A stretch of 64,000 nucleotides of DNA from Porites lobata (lineage: Eukaryota > Cnidaria > Anthozoa > Scleractinia > Poritidae), in the NCBI GenBank assembly GCA_942486035.1, contig CALNXK010000151.1:725001-789000 (forward strand). Reading direction: 5' to 3'. The notes beneath the pieces were generated by a model. The model was not told where the DNA came from, ran no database searches, and worked only from the letters and a program-made list of their open reading frames with translations. A program made the translations under genes and the position numbers. Each line of letters begins with the position of its first letter. The stretch's first letter is position 1. Below are positions 55,102-64,000 of the stretch, one piece after another.

Positions 55102-56246
55102 CCCCCTGAGAAACCACGTCATGTTACTCTTATCCTGTTAATCCTTAACCCCTCAAATCCAAAGAGAATCCAACATCAATTTTCTCCTAACAACATCAAG
55201 ATATCATCAAGAAAAAATGTTGTGAGATTTAATTAATTGATCACCAAAGGGAAAATGCTTTGATCTTTAACAAAATTCTCTAAACTAATCTTAGAAGAAA
55301 GGTATGGAGATCAGTGTGGAGAATTTGAATGTGGATCCTGGGGCTTAATGGGTATTAAAGCTTGGCAAAGATGGCAGGTATTACAAATACATGTAAGGTC
55401 TGTTACAGGTGAGGAGGACACAACACTTGTCAGATTGACACTTTCAGAGATCCACTGCAAAACTTTATTCCAAAAAGTCTGAGTTAACTTGGAATTTTCA
55501 AAAGATGTCTCGGAGAGGTCAATACAAAAAAGGAAGAGTCCAAAATGCCTAGCAATAATTATTGGATGAGGCTAAGTATGATATGAAGAATTATGTACAT
55601 TGAGGAGTGTGTTATCTGCCAAGGCCAGGTAGCACCCACTTATTCACCCATTCATCCAAAACGTCTTATACTTAAACACATGCTTCCAATAGCTTTGTAA
55701 AGTTTGCATCTTCATAAAACTTGCCTGATCATCGACAGTGTGAGGAATGAAGGAATGTTTATTTCAGCTGATATTCTTAAAATAGTAATTGTCATCTACC
55801 AAGCAGTTTTTTCACTGTATCTGCTATGTAAAGGCAGTATAGTTTGACTATTTCTGCTTTTTCTGCTATTGCCTATCTCACAAGCTAAAAATAGCACAAC
55901 ATGTGTGTCTCCTGCTGTCCCTTTTTCTGTCTGTATCATTGCAATAAAATTATTGAGAATATTTTATTGATTTCGGCAGGCTTTTCCCATTATTTGGTCA
56001 ACGCTAGCCGGTTACAAAGAATTAGCCGGGGAATTTAAGCCAATCAGAATTAGCCAGTTCCAGGCTCTAAGATAGTAATGTAAAAACTGATCTGCAAGAA
56101 CGCGCGGGGGCTGGGGAGAGAAAAGGCGGTGAAGGTCATGCACGTCCTCAACGCGCGTCCTCTTTCCCTTAACCTTGTTCTCGCGATTTACTTATCAAAG
56201 AAATATTTTGAATAAATAATAATGTTATTAATAACGGTGTGATACA

Positions 56247-56505
56247 TAATCGAGAGGAGAAGTATGACGTCAAGTTGCCTTGGTGGCAACATTTCTGGAT
56301 CTCAGCAACCTTTCTTGACAGAGACGGGCCATTCAGCATTGTCCAACGATGGAAGAAACGTATGGGCTACCGTTTTGTTCCTGAGTGCAATCATGTACAT
56401 GAAAGTCAGACATGTCAATTTTTTTCTGCCATATTTGCAGGACCACAGTTTGTTGGGATCCAGACATTTTGCTACCATGGCAACGTGACGTGACGACTTC
56501 TCTCT
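56247..56505. mobile_element. MITE related to 28712-29127
   Basis: The right end GCTACCATGGCAACGTGACG is inverted relative to the left GACGTCAAGTTGCCTTGGT; the same CATGGCAACGTGA end occurs at 29097-29110. Overlapping open frames (56239-56493) are by-products. Confidence 0.65.
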
Positions 56506-57259
56506 ATTCACAGCCTTAAAGTAAGAAGAAGAAGAAGAAGATCATAGTAAGTCTTAGTTTAATATGAGTCATAACATAGTAAGTCATAGTTTAATATGAG
56601 TCTTATTGATTATCAGTTTGTAGCCTGAAAACTTTTTAGGGATTATGTATTTCTCAAAGCCTTTGAAACCATTTCCAGCTAACAATTAATTTTACTGCTA
56701 CTGCTGACATGAATTAGCACTACATGTATTGAATTTACTGTGTGGCTATTTCTGTAATTATGTTAAGGTGGCTCTGTACACTTTCCTGAGAGGTTCTTCC
56801 TTTTAACGTTTCTCTGAGTGCATATTCACTTTACCATATTAGCGTTTTTAGGGAAGTTGTATGCCGTTCTGTAGAATGAAGGGTATTAAACTCCCCGGGT
56901 GACGCCCTTATCGGAGGCTAATCCTTTTCGTCAACCTTTAGTTTCAGTGGTCTCGTTACTATAAACGATCTAATAGGCGTCTATTTAAGTTTAGGAGCCC
57001 AAGCGGGGGTAGCCTGCGTGGGATGGCGGTTTTGGCCGAGAGCGCATACAAGCCAAGGTGAGTGAGGGCAGTGAAACTGCGAGCAGCGCGCTTCGCGGCT
57101 CAGAAGTGCGCCCGACAGAACCGCTATCCCGGAGGCGTTTAATAGATAGCGGGCGTTTAAAAGAGAAAGGCGCTTATTCTCATCGCATTCTTTCGGCGAA
57201 TATATCGCCACAGTTAATTAACAGCAGATTATCCAGACCATCCATTGGTGCGTCTAGGC

Positions 57260-57435
57260 TAGACTACAAGTAGTCCGCAGTTTTCCTCAAGGATAGTAGA
57301 GCGAGCGAAACGCGAGCGCGCGTGAAAATCACCCCGCCGCGTGTCGCCTTTTCTCGCGTGGGGCGATTTTCACGCGCGCTCGCGTTTCTCTTTCTTTACT
57401 ATCCCTGAGGAAATATGGGGACTACTCGTAGTCTA
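57260..57435. mobile_element. 176 bp palindromic element with exact 9 bp target duplication
   Basis: Starts TAGACTACAAGTAGTCC and ends GGACTACTCGTAGTCTA; inner arms GCGAGCGCGCGTGAAAATC and GATTTTCACGCGCGCTCGC pair. CGTCTAGGC lies at 57251-57259 and at 57436-57444. Confidence 0.9.
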
Positions 57436-58377
57436 CGTCTAGGCCATTTAGAGATCCATGTCATTTTTATAAAAGCTCAACTTTGACGCCAGAATCCTCA
57501 CTTTTGAACTTGGCAATGAACAAGATGCAAAGAGCAAACTTTTGTTAGTTAAGCAAGAAACTGAGTATATTGAAACTAGTGAAATTGCTATTTCACCATT
57601 TGCCAGTATTTTGTCCCATAGCAATTGGCCACTTTCGATGTATTAAAATTCAGCATGATGGCAAGTGTTAGAGGACACAAACAAACGAAATGAATAAACA
57701 TGGTTAATTTTTATTTTCTCTGTTTGTGTCCTTTAAGGTATTTTAAGACTTGCTATCATGCTGAATCTTGATACATCGAAAGAGGCCTATTGTCCTATAC
57801 AGGGCGTCTATCAGACACGGGGCATTATAGAAGAGAGAAGCGTCTAATACAAACTAAAAAAGGGTAGAGATAGGGGGCGTTTATTAGACGAGACGAGTTA
57901 ATTTGAGAGAGGGCGTCTATTAGATCATTTATCGTACCCTGCATCTCCGTCTGGGCTTGAGCGTTGTTTGGTTCCTTTTAGTTACTGCTTCGTGTAAAAC
58001 CAATGAGGCCCTCTTCACAAACGGTTCACCAGCTCTCTATTTCAGGCTCCTGGCGCATTCTGCTGATGTACACGCTGACCTCTATCGGGTTAAGTTGAAC
58101 GTAGCCTGCGTGGAAAGCGTTTCCGCTCGAGTTAATGCGCTGGCTCTAAGTTTTCACTCCATATAACTCTGCGCATGCTAAGCTGAACGAACCAACAGAA
58201 ACTGGGAAGGAGCGGGAGATAAAGACGAATATTCTTTCCCCTTTAAAGTTTACAGAAAAATCTAAATTGTGAGTTTTGAGATACGTCGTGTGATCAGTGA
58301 GTGGGAGCCGTTGCATGACATTATTCATCTCAGAGATAGAGCTATGCAGGTTTACAGGCTTAAGAATAAAGATATAG

Positions 58378-58790
58378 GCCCTGTCCACACTAAAACGTTT
58401 TCAAAAGAATGCGTTTTCCTTGTCATGGAGAAAAGTCGATCGATTCGCGTCCACATTACCGTTTTTATGTATTTTCGATTGTTCACACTAGGAACGTTCA
58501 AAAACTATAGAATTGCACGTTGTGACGTAAGTTGACCTCTATGCGCATGCTACAGACACACGCGCCTGCTATATTTTCGGCCATCGTTTTCATTTAATGA
58601 GTTTTCGACCGTCTTCCACTGCCCACACTAAAACGAGATGTATGCATTTTCGTTTTGATCCACTTTCAAGAGCGTATTCAAATCGATGCGTTTTCGATCA
58701 AAACGCTCAGTGTATAGTGTGGACGGAACTAAAACGGTCTAAACGCGTAGCATATTTAAACGATAACGCATTGGTGTGGACGGAGCCATA
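58378..58790. repeat. Inverted-repeat element with GTCCACACTAAAACG units
   Basis: GGCCCTGTCCACACTAAAACG at the left is inverted at the right (CGCATTGGTGTGGACGGAGCC), with internal copies near 58620 and 58715. A related TTCACACGA pattern is at 7690-7790. Confidence 0.65.
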
Positions 58791-60956
58791 GCTAGTGTAG
58801 TGTGGTCCGCATACCAGAAACATCGACGAGGGTGTTGGATGATACTTTAGGTTCAGGACCGGGTGCAGATTGAATAATTAACGACCCAATATAGAGCCTT
58901 GTGGCACAAGGTTTTTGCCACTGAAAAATTAAAATTTAAAATTACTCAATTTCCTGATGGATTCCGTCTTAATGTAAATGATTTAAACTGTATTTGTCAA
59001 GTAACACACGTCACGGCATAAAATGCTTTTCAAGTGGTGTAAAACATTTGTGGTGTCTTTGTCTACACTTAAGATTTCAGAGAATTGTAAAATTCTAAAT
59101 GCTAGTAGAAGAGGGTTAAATATTAGTAAATGCGCACGCGACAATCACCCACAATACCTTTCGGGATTGTGGGTGCACTTTTTCCGACAGCCTTTCTGGA
59201 AATAGCTGTAGTCATCGATGCATCGAGGTTCCTTAGTGCACGTCAGATTGCCCAGAACCAAAAACTTTGAAAAAAAATTCCCACAAAAGGGGAAGAGATA
59301 AGAAGAGGGGATAAGAGGGGAAGAGATAAGAAATTGACCTGGCCTTAAGGATTTGGCGCTTTCATGGTGAATCGGTGCGCGGTTCGTTGATGCGGGAGAG
59401 ATTAGTTGGTTGAGACTGCACTCAGTCATCTTCCTTGCTTCGCTTTATGTAGGAAAACAACACTGAACAAACAACGATCCGCAAAACCGTATAAAAGGGT
59501 CATGAATTGAGCCCAAGTTAAATAGAAAAAGCAACAACAGGCCCAAGTTTAGGTAAGTACAATTTATTTCTATAATGCCCATATTTCTACGGTTTAACAA
59601 CTATATTGAATTTCTCATACAAAGTATTTATATCGTTCGTAATATGCAAAACAGTCTCGAAACTAGTGGTAATTTATGCACCGAGCTTGGGCCGCCTGTG
59701 ATTACACCATACTAGTTTTCGGTCACAGAACTAAAACCCTGCTAGAGATGTATTAGCCATTTCCTAAACGAGCAGGGGCCTGGTTATAAATGCCTAAGAT
59801 CGATTGGATTCCGGATTGGGATGAAAAATGAACACCCTGCAGTGGTCTAGCGTGAGATTTTGAAGGTGTACGCTCGCGGAGGGTAAAAGTCGAAGCGCCG
59901 AGGGCGGCCCAACCTAGGGGGTTCTGGGGGCATGCTCCACCAGGAACGTTTTAATTTTAGGGTCTTGGAAACGCCATTTCCAGCATTTTTCGCAGGACGT
60001 TTCCGGTAAATTAATAAGCAAGAAAATGCAGTAGTTAGTTGTGAATTTTAGCGTTGTCGGTACGGTGTTTACGGGAGGAAAAAGGCTAGTGACGCTGTCA
60101 GAATTATGGAATAATGGATAAAGGAAGTACTAAACACAAACACACCAATATTGGGCGAAACAAGTATCTGTCATCCCGATTTAATGATAAACAAATGCAT
60201 TTTCCGGAAATAAAAAAAATATTCTTTTTCCATATTTTAGCTGTACATGTAGGCAAGGCTTATGTGCGTATATGGACGCTACGCTCCTGCCCTGCCACAT
60301 GAAAACGCGTCCAAAATTAAATTTAAAAAAAAAAGAGGGAAGTCAGTTAAGCCATTTGGTAAAGAAAGGATCAGGATCAGGATGATCAGGCCTGTCCCAC
60401 CACAGATAACAGATTCTATTCAAGAGGGCAGTATGTCTTTGCGTTAAAGCAAGAAACGCTCATAAAAAAAATGTTCTGTCTTTTATGACAATAATGACAT
60501 AGCATTTCATCGACAGTTGTATTTCGGGTGAAATTGGTTTGAGGCAAATTGCGTCCAAGAGACAGGATACAACAAATTGTGCCATTATAACGTCATTTCA
60601 GTGGTCTAGATACTTTCGTAGACAATGACTCTCGCCCAATCAAGGCGCGAGAAATATTGTAAAAGAATGTTTGCCACTTTTCCGCTAACAGGATTCAATG
60701 GATAAGTTCGGCTAGTTGTATTCAGTTCCCTGTTCGTTTAGGTAATGGCTAATTACAGGTTTCAATACCGCATTCTGCTAGCAAATAGGCCGGTTGATCT
60801 TACTCTGAATAGCCTCCGGTGCAACTGGACTTTTGTTAGCCTGCGTAGCACGCTTTCCGCGCGATTTCGTTTGCTGCTCTCTCTCCAATTTTCGCCTAAT
60901 ATATAACTCGATTGGAAACTCTTGTTACGCAGGTGAGACTTATATCTCAAAACCTA

Positions 60957-62081
60957 CGATGGAGCTCACGTTTGCACTCGACTCGGCAGTAAAGGGTCTT
61001 CGAGACAAGGGTTCCCCCGTTCTTAGACGCGACATGCTGATGACAGCATCACTTCAGTCTTCTCATTTTAAATGTCCGCTTAAAAAAGAAAAGAAAAACA
61101 AACAAACAAACAAACAATATCAGTTATTCAGACGTAGCCTACGTCGCAGAAGACGTTTTGACCTACAATCTTGGACAAAATGGATGGGAGATTTATCCCC
61201 CCTCCCCTCTCCCCACTAAATCAAGGATCGGAAATGGCGCGCTTTGGCTTTTGTGCGGCTTCATCCTTGACTTGGGAGGGGGGTTGGGGTTTGCTGTTCC
61301 ATTTTATTATGTCCAAGATTGCAATCTTTTAAAAAAAAATATTTTGTCCAAGATTGAAAGTTTTGAGAGCAAAACTAATTATCAGCACCGGAGCACACGT
61401 ACTAACTCCGCCGTATGGCAAGTACCTTACGCATGCGCACAACCAAATCACCCAGGCAGTGGCAGCCATGGACAGCTGTTTCTCCCTTATCGGGGCTACC
61501 CTGTCGGATCTCATGCGTGTTCTTCTTCTTGTTTTTTTTTTTTTGCAGATTCATTTTCGTCCGAAATTTTGCAATTTTCGAAGCTTATCTAATGAATCCC
61601 CTACGATTTTCAGCTATTTTCTAAAGTTTAAATTTCACATTTCACTCCCCAAGTTAGGCTATTTTTCGTAGAAAAAAGGAAACCTAACATTTTCGGATTC
61701 AAAAATGTGATGGAGAGGGGTAGCAGAAAATGTTTCACTTTCATAATACGTCAAACTGCATCTAAAATTTTCCGGAAAATAATACTCAAGACCTTATAAT
61801 TTCGAAACGACTCAAGTTTCCCTAGGATGACCGAACAGATACAAATTTTATAGCGCCACTTACAATTTTTTTCTACATAGCTAAAAGTACTCTGGATAGC
61901 CTAAAAGTGTTTTCAATGTATTTATAGGAGGAAACTGTCGTTGGGTGCCCCTGATGAATTTGCAAGGTCACTACAATCACTGTACAACAAGCGATCACAA
62001 ACGCGGTTACCGTTCAAACAAGTCGCACAATTTTACACTACAATGCGAAATCAAATCCAGCTACGGGAGTCGTTTCTTTGA
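60957..62081 (+). other. Possible gene fragment, structure unresolved
   Basis: Three protein-like stretches lie in order on the plus strand: ATG at 60957 (MELTFALDSAVKGLRDKG, RRDMLMTASLQ); 61388-61520 (TGAHVLTPPYGKYLTHAH, AVAAMDSCFSLIGATLSDLM); and 61928-62081 after a TTTATAG acceptor (KLSLGAPDEFARSLQSLYNK, FKQVAQFYTTM, TGA). I recognise no family and could not place convincing donors for the first two, so the linkage is unproven. A competing frame in the last stretch (61945-62160) shows a C2H2-like CSFC...H...H. Confidence 0.3.
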
Positions 62082-62327
62082 CTGTTCATTCTGTGGCAGG
62101 GTTTCGTCTTCACTCACTGTCGGGAGTCACGTGAAACGATCCCATTCTGTTGAGACATGAATTAAAGCAACAATTACTGACAGTGACCATTTTAAACTCA
62201 AGTTATATGCGGCACTGGCACATCTACTATAATGCACCTTATTTGCTCTCGCCAAAATCTAACATAACCTCTGTTTTTCATTTCTCCTGGGTATTACAGC
62301 CGTCCCAAGAGAAATTGAAAACAATGC

Positions 62328-62521
62328 TTATGCAAAATTTTGGGGTGACAAATACGGTGCATTATGGGAGATGTGCACGTGGCGTATGGCGTAATCAACG
62401 TGCGTCAAAACACTTGAAGAACACTTATGCAAAATTTTTTTGGGGGCGGGGGGGGACAAATAAGGTGCATTATGGGAGATGTGCACGTGGCGATGGCGTA
62501 ATCAACGTGCGTCACAACACT
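62328..62521 (+). repeat. Tandem duplication, two copies of about 96 bp
   Basis: Both copies read TTATGCAAAATTTT, GTGCATTATGGGAGATGTGC, ACGTGGCG and GTAATCAACGTGCGTCA. The second has a longer G run (near 62444) and small indels. Confidence 0.9.
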
Positions 62522-62522
62522 T

Positions 62523-62607
62523 AGTTCGCTACACAGCCGTTCACGCAACGCTCCTCCCCACGTTAGCGTTGCATGAAGACACCAAAAACGGCTGTGTAAC
62601 AGACTGC
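62523..62607. mobile_element. 85 bp palindromic mini-element with 9 bp target duplication
   Basis: GCTACACAGCCGT at the left is mirrored by ACGGCTGTGTAAC at the right; the inner GCAACGCTCC pairs loosely with GTTAGCGTTGC. Flanks ACAACACTT and AGAACACTT differ at one of nine. Same family as 55016-55101. Confidence 0.8.
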
Positions 62608-63363
62608 AGAACACTTGGCAGGGCCGGTTTAAAACGCTAAATGACAACGATTCGCAGCGATGCTAGTCGTTTTAAGTTGACAATTTCAATGTACCCTGGT
62701 TGTTTGTACAGTATTCTTGAGTAAGCTAGGGGAATTGTTCGTTAGATCCCAATTAAAGTATGCCGTTCCTAAGGAGTGTCGCCCGCGCAGTTCATGTAGG
62801 CTAGAAAGGAACTTGGCTTTCCTTTAATTCAACGCAACTACGATACTAAACGCTCATTTTTCTGTTGTTGAAAACGAGGTCATAATTTCAAGTTATGAAC
62901 AATTGTGTGGACGGTCTCAGTCAAGAAGCAAAAGCAATATTCATGGAAAGTCTTCTCTAGTCCTCAGGTGGATTACAGACCCGTTTTCTGAGCGTACTTT
63001 TGAAAACAGAGGTCTTAGGCAGTATGAGGCAACGACAAACGCAGACTGAGTTCTCAGTGGGTGTGTAGAGTTTCAGTCTATTCTTGGTTCATATTTTTAT
63101 TCCCCCTTGTCCTTGTATATGGAAAAAGGTACAAAACAAAGCAAAATAAACTTAGATCCAAGGACAAAATGAAATAACTTTGAATTGAACTCCTTAGCGT
63201 GTAATAGAAGTCAAATAGGCAGTTTTGTGTTATCAAAATTCATATTTAACTCCGGGGCTGAGGTGAATAAGACGGAACAAGTGAATTATCTATTCATGAA
63301 TCTCATTGCCATTTCTTTTATTGTATCCCCCCTTAGACTCGGTGTCAGTTATGAATCTTAGTT
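62608..63363. other. Non-coding gap before the CHAT gene
   Basis: No exon supported; probably includes the 3' UTR of the minus-strand CHAT gene. AATAAA on minus (TTTATT) occurs near 63092 and 63317, either possible as its polyadenylation signal. Confidence 0.45.
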
Positions 63364-64000
63364 TTAATAATTTAGAAATTGGTCGATTGTTTTTTCATAT
63401 GCATACCTCTTCTTGTTGAAATTAAAGGTCACGTTATCCCCAATAAGCATAAATGGTGCCCACTGCTGCACTTTCGAAAAGGGGCCAGCTCTCATCCACT
63501 TCATAGTCTTGTGAAGAGATTCACTAGCACTTTCCCCACGAACAAGGTGATAGTAGAAACGAAACATGAAATGCATTGTCGCTTCGTCGTCTACCGCCCA
63601 CCGTGCCGCCAACACAGAGCGCGCACCAGATCCTAAGAACGCGCGAGCCATTCCAACAACTCCCTCAGCTCTGATCTCTCCATCTGCAGTGTGACAGCAA
63701 CTAAGGACTACCAGCTTGGCTCGCAGTTGAACCTTTGAAATGTCAGCCATTGTCAGTAAGTAGTCCTCTTCTTGTGGAGTTCCGTCTATGGAAATTGGCC
63801 GAGCAAGATAAATTTCTCCGGTTTTGGGGTTACCGTGGGCTGCAAAGTGTACAAGACTCTTAGAATGTATGCTGTGAAGAACCGCCTGCTTTGTTGCTTC
63901 CTTTCCCAATAAAGTTTGAGCTCCAAGAATTCGTCCTAGCATCCTTGCTTCTTCTCTTGCAGATGGCAATGACGATCTATACACCTTACTGCCTTTGTAG
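63364..64000 (-). CDS. CHAT-domain protein, C-terminal part (runs off right edge)
   Basis: About 211 residues of a CHAT (caspase HetF associated with TPRs) cysteine-protease-like domain; in-frame sequence continues to the window edge (YKGSKVYRSS...), so there is no true start here. The His-Cys dyad is preserved: HFAAHGN (His codon 63835-63837) and LSCCHTADGEI (catalytic position probably the second Cys, 63694-63696). Other family blocks are LPSAREEARMLG, FLGSGARSVLAARWAVDD and QWAPFMLIG. The C terminus is a short basic tail ending in TAA at 63364-63366. Cnidarian genomes carry many TPR-CHAT genes, with the repeats N-terminal, so TPRs are expected to the right. Substrate unknown. Confidence 0.9.
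   Translation of the reverse strand, partial: YKGSKVYRSSLPSAREEARMLGRILGAQTLLGKEATKQAVLHSIHSKSLVHFAAHGNPKTGEIYLARPISIDGTPQEEDYLLTMADISKVQLRAKLVVLSCCHTADGEIRAEGVVGMARAFLGSGARSVLAARWAVDDEATMHFMFRFYYHLVRGESASESLHKTMKWMRAGPFSKVQQWAPFMLIGDNVTFNFNKKRYAYEKTIDQFLNY

Larger units (their letters stand above)
51422..60956. other. 9.5 kb without a supported gene
   Basis: The first part is probably UBALD 3' UTR; AATAAA occurs near 53959. The rest holds repeats listed separately, plus a purine-rich AGAGATAAGA tandem at 59285-59330 and, at 59890-60000, a relative of the 53968 repeat. Short open frames have no recognisable domain and mostly fall in repeats. Confidence 0.55.

Noticed and set aside
56239..56493. 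84-residue plus-strand protein
   Set aside because: Falls inside a MITE related to 28712-29127, with an overlapping frame as well; no domain.
61945..62160. Small C2H2 zinc-finger gene
   Set aside because: A single imperfect finger without a linker motif, overlapping another plausible frame after a splice acceptor; kept only as an alternative.
63379..63636. Plus-strand frame opposite the CHAT gene
   Set aside because: Complement of a conserved coding region; no independent support.

Overview
This is a eukaryotic, metazoan nuclear window. AT-rich sequence, many short exons split by GT-AG introns, tRNA-derived SINEs, dense short inverted-repeat elements and a CHAT-domain gene fit a cnidarian, most likely a stony coral or other hexacorallian; that placement is inference, while the gene identities rest on translated exons.

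Layout from left to right: the last two exons of COX10 (+, 804-1842); a repeat-filled convergent gap; CCZ1 complete on the minus strand (17 exons, 15012 down to 4387, 460 aa); a 226 bp divergent promoter; EXOC7/Exo70 complete on the plus strand (28 exons, 15239-37173, 675 aa); a gap of nested inverted-repeat elements; an unrecognised minus-strand gene with an HMG-box-like N terminus (48895 down to 38228); inside its first intron a full-length, very young BEL/Pao LTR retrotransposon (42516-48514); UBALD (FAM100) complete on the plus strand (50899-51421, 3 exons, 102 aa); about 9.5 kb of repeats; a doubtful gene fragment (60957-62081); and the C-terminal part of a CHAT-domain protein (minus) that runs off the right edge. 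Both long spliced models close exactly in frame (1383 and 2028 nt), so CCZ1 and EXOC7 can be treated as intact.

Functionally, CCZ1 (with MON1 the exchange factor for Rab7) and EXOC7 (exocyst subunit for plasma-membrane tethering) are membrane-traffic genes sharing one promoter region. COX10 makes heme O for cytochrome oxidase. EXOC7 and UBALD being close neighbours mirrors human 17q25.1 and may be ancient linkage.

The mobile fraction is rich. The BEL/Pao copy has 219 bp LTRs identical base for base and a perfect 5 bp target duplication. A set of near-palindromic mini-elements (65-176 bp) is flanked by 9 bp target duplications, which I regard as the most interesting uncatalogued signal. There are two nested-element cases and two SINE copies. 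Reading-frame breaks in both the retrotransposon and the HMG-like gene fall at homopolymers, suggesting consensus errors in the assembly rather than decay.
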